64,000 nucleotides of DNA from DATATJ01 sp963789075 (GTDB lineage: Bacteria > Acidobacteriota > Vicinamibacteria > Vicinamibacterales > CAVVIG01): NCBI GenBank assembly GCA_963789075.1, contig CAWBJQ010000014.1:558001-622000 (forward strand). The letters run 5' to 3'. Of the stretch, positions 18,597 through 26,860 are shown in pieces. Both the position numbers and the translations under genes were made by a program. A model generated the notes under the pieces. It made no database searches. It was not told where the DNA came from and worked only from the letters and a program-made list of their open reading frames with translations. Numbering within the stretch: position 1 is the stretch's first letter; each line of letters starts with the position of its first letter.

Positions 18597-19843
18597 GCGC
18601 CGGCCGATGCGGTCACGCGGTGATGCCGGCGGGCGTCGAGGGCGACCCGTTCATAAATGTCGAGCACCCGATCCCATGAAAACGATCGTCCGGCATAGGC
18701 CGCGCCGAGATTCCCCATCGTGTCCCGATCGGATTCGCCGCGAAGGCCATTCGCGATCGCGGCCGCCGCTTCGTGGGGCCGCGCGAAATCCACGGCGATG
18801 CCGCCGCCAGATTCGCGCACGTGCTCGGTCGTGACGTCGCACTGCCGATGCACGACGACGGGACGCGCCACGGTCCACGCCTCGAGCAGAACCAGCGACA
18901 GGCTCTCGTACACCGACGGGTTGATGAGCGCGAGGGCCCCGCGCAGGATGTCCCAGCGCTCGCCGTCGCCGACATAACCGGCGTGGACGACGTTCGGGAG
19001 ACGGTCGTACAGATGCGATGGCTCCCCGACGATCACGAGCCGCACATCCTTCCATTGGACGGACGTGCCGTTCACTTCGAGCGGCGGCCGCTGCGTGCCG
19101 GACGTGAGCGCGCGCCAGACGGCTGGCAGCGGCCGGGCCTTTCCCTGCCTCCCCATCACGACCAGATACGGATACGGCGTCGGCGGCACGAATGTGGACG
19201 ACGGCGTGGTCGGTGTCTCGAGACCGACTCCCGTGCGCTCCATCGCGACGAGCGGTCCGCTCGCGACGCGCGCGATGCGCACGGCCTCGGCGTTGGTGTT
19301 CACCAGCAGCACGCGTGGCAGCGTGAGCGTCCGGCCCGCGAGCGTGGTGTAGATGGGCCGCTCCTCGTGGACCAGCGGTACGAGCGCCGATTGCGCAGCG
19401 ACGAGCGGCATGCCGACGAATGTTGGATGCGAGAGGAGCTGAAAGAACACGAGGAGATCGCGTTCGCCCGCCTCGGCGGGAAGACGATCGATCAACGGCT
19501 GAACGATCGGTCCCTGCGCTCGCGCCCACGCGTGTGCGAGCGGCAGCGACGAGGGCAGCAGGCCGCTCAGCACTTTCAGCACTTCGTCCCACGGCGTGCG
19601 GCGCGGCGCGGCGGAGTAGCGGCGCACCTCGACGCCGTTCTCCATCGTCGTGCCTTCAGGCATCTCGGACGCCCACGTCGCGTATCGGCGAGCGCGCGTC
19701 GTGAGCACGCGGACATCGTGTCCGCGCGCGGCAAGGCGTTCGGCCACGTGGCGCGCCAGTTTCTCTGCGCCGCCGAGAATGTCCGCGCCGTAACGGGCGC
19801 TGATGAACGTGAATCGCAGCGGCGAATCGATCACTGTTGGCAT
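18593..19843 (-). CDS. GT4-family glycosyltransferase
   Basis: 416 residues from MPTVIDSPLRF at 19843. GT-B fold: the N-terminal RYGADILGGAEKLARHVAERLAARGHDVRVL (shown in parts: YGADILGGAEKLARHVAE) is the classical GT4 acceptor-side motif. In the C-terminal domain, NPSVYESLSLVLLEAW is the E-x7-E donor-sugar motif (ESLSLVLLE). First gene of the minus-strand operon with the GT87-like and cysteine-rich genes. Its start is only 18 bp from the divergent CDP-alcohol transferase gene, so promoters must overlap coding sequence. The sugar is unknown. Confidence 0.75.
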   Translation of the reverse strand: MPTVIDSPLRFTFISARYGADILGGAEKLARHVAERLAARGHDVRVLTTRARRYATWASEMPEGTTMENGVEVRRYSAAPRRTPWDEVLKVLSGLLPSSLPLAHAWARAQGPIVQPLIDRLPAEAGERDLLVFFQLLSHPTFVGMPLVAAQSALVPLVHEERPIYTTLAGRTLTLPRVLLVNTNAEAVRIARVASGPLVAMERTGVGLETPTTPSSTFVPPTPYPYLVVMGRQGKARPLPAVWRALTSGTQRPPLEVNGTSVQWKDVRLVIVGEPSHLYDRLPNVVHAGYVGDGERWDILRGALALINPSVYESLSLVLLEAWTVARPVVVHRQCDVTTEHVRESGGGIAVDFARPHEAAAAIANGLRGESDRDTMGNLGAAYAGRSFSWDRVLDIYERVALDARRHHRVTASAGA

Positions 19844-19861
19844 CGTATTACAATCCGCTGC

Positions 19862-20929
19862 GTGATCACGCGTGCGTACCTCGTCGCCGATCGGGAGGTG
19901 CGAGCGGACCAGATCATCGCCGGCATGCCCGCCCTTCTCCGGCAAATACTTTCCTTACAAGCCGCAGGGATTCTCGAGGTCGTGCTCGTTGGCGTGCCGG
20001 CACAGGCTCGTCCACGCGACTCGCGCGTGCGTGTCGCGATTCATGAAGCGGCAGAACTACCGGCGCATCCGGAGGGGCCGGCGCTCGTCGCGGTGGCCGG
20101 CGCCGTGTGGGCGCCGGCGTTTCTGCAGAAGCTCGCGGGTGCACCCGTTCCCGCCGACTCTCCGATAGTGCCGATTCGCTCCAGTGAACTTGTGGTGGTC
20201 CCCCGGACGGCGGCAGATGTCGAGGCGGCGACCGCCCTTCTGATGCGGTCGCTATACAAGCCGACCGACGGCATCATCTCGCGCTATCTCAATCGCCGCG
20301 TCTCGCTGCCGATCTCACGACGGCTCTTGCGATTCGACATCAGCCCGAACCACCTCACTGCGCTCGCGACGTTGTTCGGCCTTGCCGGCGTGTTGGTCGC
20401 GTTCCGCGGCGGTTACTGGCCTCTGCTCGCGGGCACGCTGCTGCTGCAGATCCAGTCGCTGCTCGATGGCTGCGATGGCGAGGTGGCGCGCATCAAGTAT
20501 CTGCACTCCCGTGCGGGCGAGTGGTTCGATCAGGTGGCCGACGATGTGCTGAACATCGCGTTTCTGGCCGTGGTCGGCGCCGCGCTGGCCCGCGCCGGCC
20601 ATCCGTTGGCGGCCTGGATCGCTGGTGTGTCAGTCGCGGGCCAGGTTGTCTACATGATCGCGCTGTACGCGGGCCTCGCCGTCAAAGCGGGCGGCCGCGG
20701 CAGCGTGGCAACGCTGCGCTGGTGGGTGGACAAGCCGGGCCCATCGTCCGCTGCGACGCAGATCATCGGCGACCTCACGCGCCGCGATTTCATCTGTTTC
20801 TTTTATTTCGCGTGCGCCGTCTTCAACGTGATCGAGATCGCGCTGGTCTGGCACGCGGTGGTGACGATTCTCTCGGCGGCGGTGACGGTGATCGGCTGGG
20901 TCGCGTTCGGCGGCCCGGAGCGGCGGTAA
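19862..20929 (+). CDS. CDP-alcohol phosphotransferase with an N-terminal nucleotidyltransferase-like domain
   Basis: 355 residues from GTG 19862. Residues about 1-140 (ADQIIAGMPALLRQILSLQA, ALVAVAGAVWAPAFLQKL) look like a degenerate nucleotidyltransferase half without the GxGTR signature. Residues 140-355 form a CDP-OH-P domain with the full motif: DGCDGEVARIKYLHSRAGEWFD continues QVADD (motif D-x2-DG-x2-AR-x8-G-x3-D-x3-D). The arrangement recalls fused inositol-phosphate cytidylyltransferase/DIPP synthases, where CDP-inositol is condensed with a second phospho-alcohol. Here the separate IPCT-like gene at 24744 might supply the donor. TACAAT 7 nt before the GTG suggests a leaderless message. 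Product unknown. Confidence 0.75.
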   Translation: MITRAYLVADREVRADQIIAGMPALLRQILSLQAAGILEVVLVGVPAQARPRDSRVRVAIHEAAELPAHPEGPALVAVAGAVWAPAFLQKLAGAPVPADSPIVPIRSSELVVVPRTAADVEAATALLMRSLYKPTDGIISRYLNRRVSLPISRRLLRFDISPNHLTALATLFGLAGVLVAFRGGYWPLLAGTLLLQIQSLLDGCDGEVARIKYLHSRAGEWFDQVADDVLNIAFLAVVGAALARAGHPLAAWIAGVSVAGQVVYMIALYAGLAVKAGGRGSVATLRWWVDKPGPSSAATQIIGDLTRRDFICFFYFACAVFNVIEIALVWHAVVTILSAAVTVIGWVAFGGPERR

Positions 20930-20947
20930 GCGAGTGGACGATAATCT

Positions 20948-21054
20948 GAACCACGAAGTCGCGAAGAGCACGTGGTTCGACAACCTCACCATGAGCGGCT
21001 ATCCGCTCGTCCTGGGCCTGTCGAAGGACGCAGCCTTCGTGTCTTCGTGGTGAC
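20948..21054. repeat. compound repeat: CACGAAG arms enclosing the 59-bp palindrome, copy 1
   Basis: Arms AACCACGAAGTCGCGAAG and CTTCGTGTCTTCGTGG are inverted. Between them, 20969-21027 is a 59-bp palindromic element (TTCGACAA...TGTCGAA) with about five mismatches to 36058-36116. Fills the gap between convergent genes. Confidence 0.75.
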
Positions 21055-21065
21055 GAGGAGTTCGG

Positions 21066-22205
21066 TCACGAAATGCCGGCGCGGCTCAGCACGCGTTCGT
21101 ACACCGCCAGCGTTTGTTCCGCCGTGCGCGACCATGCGAACAGCGCGGCGCGCGCGCGGCCGCGCGCCACCATGCCGCGGCGGAGCGCATCGTCGTCGAG
21201 CAGACGCAGAATCGCATCGGCGAGCTGACGCGGATCGGTGGGATCGAACCGCAGAGCCGCGTCGGCCGTCACTTCGCGCAGCGCGTCGATGTCCGACACG
21301 ACGAGCGGCGTCCCGAGCGCCATCGCTTCGAGCGCGGGCAGACCGAATCCTTCGACCAGCGACGGCACGACGAAGACGCGCGCGGTGCCGATCAGCGCGC
21401 GTAGATCGTCGTCCGCGAGATGCCGGCTCACCGACACGTGACTGGACAGCCCGGACGAGCGAATCTCTGCAGCTGCACCGCCATCTCCGCCGATGAGCAC
21501 CAGTCGCATGTCGGGGCGGCGCAGCCGCACGAGCGGCAGCGCGCGGACGAGACAGCGGATGTTCTTGTAAGCCTTGGGCACGCCGAACGCTGCGATGTAC
21601 GGCGGAGACGTCTGGTCTGATTCAGGCGCGTGGAACCAGCCCTCTTCAATCCCGTAGTAGACCGTGGTTCGCCGATCTGGAGACACCCACCGCGCCGCGC
21701 GGTTGGACGTCGCATCCGATCCGCAGATGACATGGTCGGCGGCTCGCAGCGCGTGGGGAATAGCGACACCGCCGAATCGCTTCAGCCATTCAGCCTCCAG
21801 CCGCTGCCGCTCCGCCCACGGGTCGCGGTCGAGCCAGATCAGATCGTGCAGCGAGACGATGATGCGCCGTGGCGCGAAGCGTCCCCGGCGCAGGCCGATC
21901 GGCAGCAGATGAAAGAGCGAATGATAGAGATCCGCGCGTCCATAGCGGCGAAAAATCGGCTCGAGCAGCGGACGCGCGAGCAGCGTCGCCCAGTCGGCAG
22001 CGGGACGATGCACGAAGACCTCGCGGGCCGACGCCGTCGTCGACGCCACGAGCGGCGCGTGCCCGCGCTGGCTCGCCGGCCGGAGGATGATCAGCTCGTG
22101 CTGAGGCGCCGCGGCCACGATCGCCGGAACGAGACCGCGCCCGTACCGGCCCATCCCGGACGCATCGCTTTTCACACACCACGCGTCGATGTAGATGCGC
22201 GCCAT
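21066..22205 (-). CDS. GT4-family glycosyltransferase
   Basis: 379 residues, intact. N-terminal domain: DAWCVKSDASGMGRYGRGL and VSLHDLIWLDRDPWAE, as in mannosyltransferases of the WbaZ/MtfB type. C-terminal domain: PPYIAAFGVPKAYKNIRCL and the E-x7-E motif in VEGFGLPALEAM, then GTPLVVSDI. It lies 6 bp downstream of a paralogous GT4 gene (22212-23366), which has the same SLHDLIW-type motif, so the two probably act in sequence on one glycan. Cytoplasmic, membrane-associated; donor sugar unknown. Convergent to the CDP-alcohol transferase gene. Confidence 0.8.
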   Translation of the reverse strand: MARIYIDAWCVKSDASGMGRYGRGLVPAIVAAAPQHELIILRPASQRGHAPLVASTTASAREVFVHRPAADWATLLARPLLEPIFRRYGRADLYHSLFHLLPIGLRRGRFAPRRIIVSLHDLIWLDRDPWAERQRLEAEWLKRFGGVAIPHALRAADHVICGSDATSNRAARWVSPDRRTTVYYGIEEGWFHAPESDQTSPPYIAAFGVPKAYKNIRCLVRALPLVRLRRPDMRLVLIGGDGGAAAEIRSSGLSSHVSVSRHLADDDLRALIGTARVFVVPSLVEGFGLPALEAMALGTPLVVSDIDALREVTADAALRFDPTDPRQLADAILRLLDDDALRRGMVARGRARAALFAWSRTAEQTLAVYERVLSRAGIS

Positions 22206-22211
22206 CGGTGA

Positions 22212-23366
22212 TCAGCGGTTCGCCAGCAGCCGCTCGTACACCGCGAGCGTGCTCGCCGCCGTCCGCTCCCAGGTGAATGTGCCGGCGCGCGACACACCCG
22301 CCTGGCGCAGCGCGGCGTGCAGACCCGGCTCGCCGAGGACGCGCCGCATCGCCGCCGCAAACGCCTCCGGATCGCCGGCATCGCAGCAGAGCGCGGCGTC
22401 CCCGGCCACGTCCAGAACCGCTGGCGCCCGAGATGCGATCACAGGACACCCGGCCGACATCGCCTCGAGGACCGGAAAGCCGAAGCCTTCGACGAATGAC
22501 GGAAAGAGCAGCGCCCGCGCGCCATGGAGGAGCCGCAGCACCTCGGACTGCGACGCCGGACCCGTGAAGGTGACACGCCGCTCGACGCCAAGCCGCTGCG
22601 CCAGTCGCCGCAGCTCGCCGGTGGAATCGCCGCGCCCGGTGACGATCAGCCGAACGCTCTCCGGATCGCCGGCCTGCCCATCGGTTGATGCGGCGCACAA
22701 CGCGAACGCGCGCAGCGCCGTCGGGATGTTCTTGTACGGCCGCGTGTTGCTGACGCACAAAAAATAGGGCGGCGTCTCCTGCGGCGCCCCCGGACTCATA
22801 TCGCGGCCAGAAGCGGGAAATGCAGCGCCGTCGACACCGTGAGGGATCACGTCGACCCGCGAGAGATCCAGATTGAAGACGGCCGCGGCGCGCGATGCCG
22901 TATGCCTGCTGATGGCGATGATGCGGTCTGCCCGTCTCATCGCGTAGCCCATCGCCGCACGCGCGTAGACGTTGGTCACGGTGCGCGAGAGCGGGGCGAA
23001 GCGGCCGCTCCGGATCAACCGCCGATGTTCAACCCAGATCAAATCGTGCAGCGTGACCACGACCCGCGGCACGCGCAGCCGAAGGGGCAGGAAGTGGTGA
23101 AGGCTGTGATAGAGATCGAGCCCAAGGCGCGAGATCGCGCCGCCGCGTGCGAGATTGACTGGTGCGTCGATGTCGCCGTCGATGACGATCTCGCTCACGT
23201 TGGGGCCGGTGGCGATCGACGATTGGCCGAGGCGCTGCCGGATGATCACGTATGAGTTCGCCGCGTCCAGACGCGTGAGCGCGCGGGCGAGCTGCGAGGC
23301 GTAGGTGCCGAGACCACTCGGCACCGTTCCGGCCATGCGGGCGTCGAGACCGATCAGCGCCCCCAT
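22212..23366 (-). CDS. GT4-family glycosyltransferase
   Basis: 384 residues from MGALIGLDARMAG at 23366. N-terminal signature ARMAGTVPSGLGTYASQLARA, split here as GLGTYASQLARAL, then LYHSLHHFLPLRL and VTLHDLIWVEHRRL. C-terminal donor domain: YFLCVSNTRPYKNIPTAL and the E-x7-E motif EGFGFPVLEAM followed by GCPVIASRAPAV. First gene of a two-gene operon with 21066-22205. A much longer open frame extends upstream to 24008 but is the shadow of the flippase gene. It diverges from the flippase by about 42 bp, consistent with a shared glycan assembly and export function. Confidence 0.8.
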   Translation of the reverse strand: MGALIGLDARMAGTVPSGLGTYASQLARALTRLDAANSYVIIRQRLGQSSIATGPNVSEIVIDGDIDAPVNLARGGAISRLGLDLYHSLHHFLPLRLRVPRVVVTLHDLIWVEHRRLIRSGRFAPLSRTVTNVYARAAMGYAMRRADRIIAISRHTASRAAAVFNLDLSRVDVIPHGVDGAAFPASGRDMSPGAPQETPPYFLCVSNTRPYKNIPTALRAFALCAASTDGQAGDPESVRLIVTGRGDSTGELRRLAQRLGVERRVTFTGPASQSEVLRLLHGARALLFPSFVEGFGFPVLEAMSAGCPVIASRAPAVLDVAGDAALCCDAGDPEAFAAAMRRVLGEPGLHAALRQAGVSRAGTFTWERTAASTLAVYERLLANR

Positions 23367-23408
23367 CGCCCGCCGGGTGACGTGCGTGGGCCGTGGTATG
23401 TTGGCGGC

Positions 23409-24677
23409 GTGCGTCGTGTGCTGCTCATCGTTTACCGGGCGCTGTCGGATATGGCAGGGAAGGCGGCCGTGTTTGCCATCACGGTCGTCGCCGCGAGGCG
23501 TTTGTCGCAGGATGCCTTCGGCATTTTCTCTCTCGCGTCGGTGATTGGCTGGCTCCTGGCGCTCACCACGGACTTCGGCATTCCGCTGCACCTGGCGCGC
23601 GCGGTCGCCCGGCGGCCCGACCAGGCGTCCGGCATCCTTTCCCTTTGGGTCAAAGTGCGGCTCTGGACGGCGGCGATCGCGATCGCGCTGGTCGCCGTCA
23701 CCGTCCCGTTCTGGCCGGCGACTTCGGGATACACCGTGCCGATCCTGCTGTTCGCCCTCGTGTACATCATCTCCGCACTGATCGACTTCCTGCACTATTT
23801 CTATCGCGGCATCGGGCGGAGCGACGTCGAGTCCACGCTCACGCTCTGGAGCCGGGCTATTACGCTGGCTGCTGCGCTTCTCGCGCTGGCGTGGAGCCCG
23901 GACCTGACCATTCTCGCGCTGGCGATGCTCGCGCCCGTGCTGACGACATTCGTCTGGAGCCTGTGGCTTGCGTCGCGCCTCGCCCGCGACAGCGCGGGAC
24001 CATCGCACGGTTCACTGGCGGCTGCGCCGGCGCCGTTCACGGTGACGGCCTTGTGGCCCGAGTTCCGGCGCGACGTGTTTCCGATCGGCGCAGGCATCGT
24101 GCTGTCGGCGCTCTACTTCCGAATTGATCTGCTGCTCGTCGAGATGTGGCACGGAACAGGGCCGGTTGCACTGTACAACGCGGCGTTCCGGCTCGTCGAG
24201 ACCGTGCGCCTGTTTCCAGCCGCCGTCCTCGCGGTGACGCTGCCGTCGTTGTGCCGCGCGACCGACACACGGCCCCTGCGCCGCGTCGCGGGGGCGGTGA
24301 GCATCTTCGCCGTGGTCGTCACGCCGATTCTCTGGGCCGCCGCCGGATGGGGCCTGCCGATCGTCTACGGCTCGTCGTATGCCGCCGCCGTGCCGGCCTT
24401 TCGGATTCTGATTCTGTCGCTGCCGCTCATGTCGCTGAACTACGCGCTGACGCACCAGTTGATCGGCTGGGACGGCCAGCGCGCCTACGCCGTGATTTGC
24501 GGGGTAGCGCTCGCCGTGAATCTCGCGCTCAACGTGTTCATGATTCCTGCGCTGTCGATCGAAGGGGCCGCCTGGGCCACCGTCTGGACCGAGATTGTCG
24601 TGACGGCCGGCTGCGCGATGGCGATCTGGCGCGCTGTGCCGCGTCCGGCCAACGCGTCGCTCTCGCTCGCGTCGTGA
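23409..24677 (+). CDS. oligosaccharide/lipid flippase (MATE/MOP superfamily)
   Basis: 422 residues from GTG 23409 (an upstream GTG at 23382 is also open). About 12 transmembrane segments; the N-terminus RALSDMAGKAAVFAITVVAA and RRLSQDAFGIFSLASVIGWL match the Wzx-like start in which TM1 is followed by a short (R)RL..FG.FS loop. Central R-IDLLLVEMWHGTGPVALYN is the typical TM7 region. It should flip a lipid-linked saccharide, or lipid, across the inner membrane. I chose 23409 because TATGTT lies 6 nt upstream and the family begins directly before TM1. Flanked by GT4 genes and nucleotidyltransferases. Confidence 0.75.
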   Translation: MRRVLLIVYRALSDMAGKAAVFAITVVAARRLSQDAFGIFSLASVIGWLLALTTDFGIPLHLARAVARRPDQASGILSLWVKVRLWTAAIAIALVAVTVPFWPATSGYTVPILLFALVYIISALIDFLHYFYRGIGRSDVESTLTLWSRAITLAAALLALAWSPDLTILALAMLAPVLTTFVWSLWLASRLARDSAGPSHGSLAAAPAPFTVTALWPEFRRDVFPIGAGIVLSALYFRIDLLLVEMWHGTGPVALYNAAFRLVETVRLFPAAVLAVTLPSLCRATDTRPLRRVAGAVSIFAVVVTPILWAAAGWGLPIVYGSSYAAAVPAFRILILSLPLMSLNYALTHQLIGWDGQRAYAVICGVALAVNLALNVFMIPALSIEGAAWATVWTEIVVTAGCAMAIWRAVPRPANASLSLAS

Positions 24678-24743
24678 GGGGCCTTTTGGCTTCGACGAGT
24701 GCCCCCGCGCCGCGTCCTCACGTTACGAGATAAGATCGCGACG

Positions 24744-25481
24744 GTGGCTTACGGATCCGACGTCGTGACGCAAACAGTGGTGCTTGCCGCTGGAACCGGC
24801 ACGCGGCTTGGCAGCGCCGAGGCCGGCGTCCCGAAGCCGCTGCTCACCGTCGCCGGACTGCCGCTCATTGCGCACGCGCTGCGCCATGCCTCTGCCAGCG
24901 GGTGCACCGACGCGATTGTGGTCATCGGCTTCGAGGGGCGGCAGGTCAAGGCCGCCGTCGAGGCAATCGAATCACCGCTCCGCATCTGCTTTGTCGAAAC
25001 GGCCGATCCGACGGCGCCGAACGGTCACTCCCTGCTCGCCGCGGAGCCGATGGCGCACCCGCGGTTCTTTCTCCAAATGGTCGATCACATGTTCGACGAC
25101 GTCGTGCTGCCCAAGCTCGTTTCCTCGGCGTGGCGCGACGACGAACTGGGACGCGTGCTCGTGGACCGCGCGCCGGTGGGCCTGGATCTTGACGATGCGA
25201 CGAAAGTGCGCATCGATCGCGGCCGCGTCGTCGCGATCGGCAAGGCGGTTGCGCCGTGGGACGCGATTGACGCCGGCTGCTTCGCGCTGACGCACGCGGT
25301 CTTTCCGGCCCTTCGTGCCGTCGCCGACGAAGGGGTGCGCACCGTCTCCTCGGCGATGCGTCAATTGGTCGATCGCCGCGGGCTCTGCGCTGTGGACGTG
25401 GACGGCGTCCGCTGGGTCGATGTCGATACGCCGCGCGACCGCGCGGACGCGGAGCGGATGCTTGCGCGCGAGCTGGCCTAG
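24744..25481 (+). CDS. nucleotidyltransferase, inositol-1-phosphate cytidylyltransferase-like
   Basis: 245 residues from GTG 24744; GTG 24765 (MTQTVVLAAG) and 24699 are alternatives. The N-terminal signature VVLAAGTGTRLG...PKPLLTVAG is the NTP-binding loop and PKP motif of sugar-phosphate nucleotidyltransferases. QMVDHMFDD places the metal Asp, and DLDDATKVRIDRGRVVAIGK and WDAIDAGCFAL resemble inositol-1-phosphate cytidylyltransferases, which make CDP-inositol. It may feed the CDP-alcohol transferase at 19862. TAAGAT is 7 nt before GTG 24744, a leaderless arrangement. Family firm, substrate inferred. Confidence 0.7.
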   Translation: MAYGSDVVTQTVVLAAGTGTRLGSAEAGVPKPLLTVAGLPLIAHALRHASASGCTDAIVVIGFEGRQVKAAVEAIESPLRICFVETADPTAPNGHSLLAAEPMAHPRFFLQMVDHMFDDVVLPKLVSSAWRDDELGRVLVDRAPVGLDLDDATKVRIDRGRVVAIGKAVAPWDAIDAGCFALTHAVFPALRAVADEGVRTVSSAMRQLVDRRGLCAVDVDGVRWVDVDTPRDRADAERMLARELA

Positions 25482-25492
25482 GTAGGGCAGTC

Positions 25493-26221
25493 CTACGCGC
25501 CGAACCGTTGTCGCGCGGCCGCGAGATCGACCATGTCGTCGATTTCCATCCAGCCGTCCGTGGCGACCTCCGACGTGCCGAAGCGCACGCCGCCGTCGAT
25601 CAGCCGCTGGAACACATCTTCGTAATACGCCGTGGCGGCATCGGCCCGCACGACGGCGTCCACTTCGTCCCACAGACGTGTGAGCGCCGGGCCTCCGAGC
25701 CGTTGCACGCCGATCGATTCGCCGATGCACGTCTGGGGATCAAGGCGCTTCGACAAACGAGTGACCAGGCCCCCCGCATTCACCTGCACCTTCATTTCTT
25801 CATCGGCCAGCGACGCCCCTCGATCGATGACCAGCGTGCAGGGCTCGGGCGCGGCGAGCAACGCAGACAGGGGGCTGCCGGTGACGATGACGTCGCCATC
25901 GCACAGCACGAACGAATCGGCGCCGATCGCCTCCCGCGCCGCAGCGAGGCTCGCCGCGTTGTTGGTCGTGGCGTACGCGGCGTTGCGCGCCGTGCTGACG
26001 CGCAGAGGCAGCACGGTGGAGGCGAGGTAGGCATCCACGCGCTCCGCCCGGTGCCCGGTCACGACGATCGCGCGGGCGATGCCGGCGGCGGCGAGCGCGT
26101 CGAGCATGCGGCCGAGCAGCGGCCGCCCGCCTACGTCGATCAGGCACTTGGGTGTGTCGGTGGTCAGCGGAAGCAGCCGGGTGCCTTGACCGGCGGCGAG
26201 GATGACGGCGAGCGTGCTCAT
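25493..26221 (-). CDS. nucleotidyltransferase of the phosphocholine/phosphonate cytidylyltransferase (LicC/PntC) type
   Basis: 242 residues, intact. Signature LAVILAAGQGTRLLPLTTD then PKCLIDVGGRPLLGRMLDAL. The LicC-like hallmarks follow: YATTNNAASLAAAREAI (N-N-x-x-S-L), LCDGDVIV, LVIDRGASLADEEMKV and GESIGVQRL, ending with TDGWMEIDDMVDLAAARQ. LicC makes CDP-choline; PntC homologues make CMP-2-aminoethylphosphonate. With a PhnW-like aminotransferase 9 kb away, the phosphonate version is plausible, but choline or another phospho-alcohol cannot be excluded. Ends 11 bp from the convergent cytidylyltransferase-like gene. Confidence 0.7.
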   Translation of the reverse strand: MSTLAVILAAGQGTRLLPLTTDTPKCLIDVGGRPLLGRMLDALAAAGIARAIVVTGHRAERVDAYLASTVLPLRVSTARNAAYATTNNAASLAAAREAIGADSFVLCDGDVIVTGSPLSALLAAPEPCTLVIDRGASLADEEMKVQVNAGGLVTRLSKRLDPQTCIGESIGVQRLGGPALTRLWDEVDAVVRADAATAYYEDVFQRLIDGGVRFGTSEVATDGWMEIDDMVDLAAARQRFGA

Positions 26222-26289
26222 GAATGATCTCAGTCTGTCATGAGCACGGGCGTGATGGACAGCGGGGCATCCGCCGATATGTGTGTCGA

Positions 26290-26646
26290 ATGCCTGAATG
26301 CGCCTTCTGCGGGCACCAGGTGCCGCTCGATGCGGCGCAGTGTCCGTCGTGTCTTCGCGCGGTGCAGTCAGAGCCAGAGACGGCGTCCGAGCCGGATGTC
26401 TACGATTTGTCCGGGGACCTCGCCGGCGCTGCCGCCGATATCCCGGTCGAATGGGAGGGAGGCGCGGTCTATACGCTGGAACTGGCCGCGCATTGTCCGC
26501 ACTGCCGCGAGTCGATTCGCACGATCCGCGTCTTACGGCTCAAACGGACGCAGGTGACCTTCACGTCGACGCTACCCCGAAGCGGGCGCGCGCTCGTATG
26601 CCCCGAATGCGGGCGCATTCTGTCCGTCGAACTGAATACCCTCTAA
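26290..26646 (+). CDS. zinc-ribbon protein of unknown function
   Basis: 118 residues from MPECAFCGHQVPLD at 26290. Two zinc ribbons: CAFCGHQ...CPSCL at residues 4-24 and C-terminal CPHCRES ... CPECGRIL. Between them an acidic stretch (YDLSGDLAGAAADIPVEWEGG) and a strand TLELAAHCPHC. Small double-ribbon proteins of this type are often RNA- or protein-binding adaptors; nothing more specific is visible. Upstream ATGs at 26224 would add non-conserved residues. Downstream, 26647-26692 is short before the MITE-like element. Confidence 0.6.
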   Translation: MPECAFCGHQVPLDAAQCPSCLRAVQSEPETASEPDVYDLSGDLAGAAADIPVEWEGGAVYTLELAAHCPHCRESIRTIRVLRLKRTQVTFTSTLPRSGRALVCPECGRILSVELNTL

Positions 26647-26692
26647 CGTTCCGCTTTCACAGACTCCCGCGACGCTGGCCCGCGTGCCTTCC

Positions 26693-26860
26693 ACTAGTGG
26701 CCTGTCCACGTTGAACGAGGACCAGATCGCGGAGCGCGGCGCCCGGATGGCAAGGCGCGACGACCGATAATACCGGGAGTATTTGAGGGAGGAGCAACGC
26801 CGCCAGCCGGGATGCCCCGCCCGCGAGGTGGTCCTTGATCAGCGTGGACAGGCCACTAGT
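26693..26860. mobile_element. 168-bp palindromic MITE-like element
   Basis: Perfect 18-bp terminal inverted repeats: ACTAGTGGCCTGTCCACG at 26693-26710 and its reverse complement at 26843-26860. The arms continue as an imperfect palindrome (GAGGACCA against TGGTCCTT, then GATCGCGG against CCGCGAGG) almost to the centre, where AATAC-CGGGA-GTATT forms an apical hairpin (about 26769-26783). There is no ORF, so it would depend on a transposase in trans. The right end overlaps the stop codon of the Bax-inhibitor gene. Confidence 0.65.

Noticed and set aside
18773..20929. 718-residue plus-strand protein
   Set aside because: The first 363 codons are antisense to a GT4 gene; the real product starts at GTG 19862.
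22212..24008. 598-residue protein starting upstream of the GT4 gene
   Set aside because: The N-terminal 214 codons are antisense to the flippase gene; the GT4 family start is MGALIGLDARMAG at 23366.
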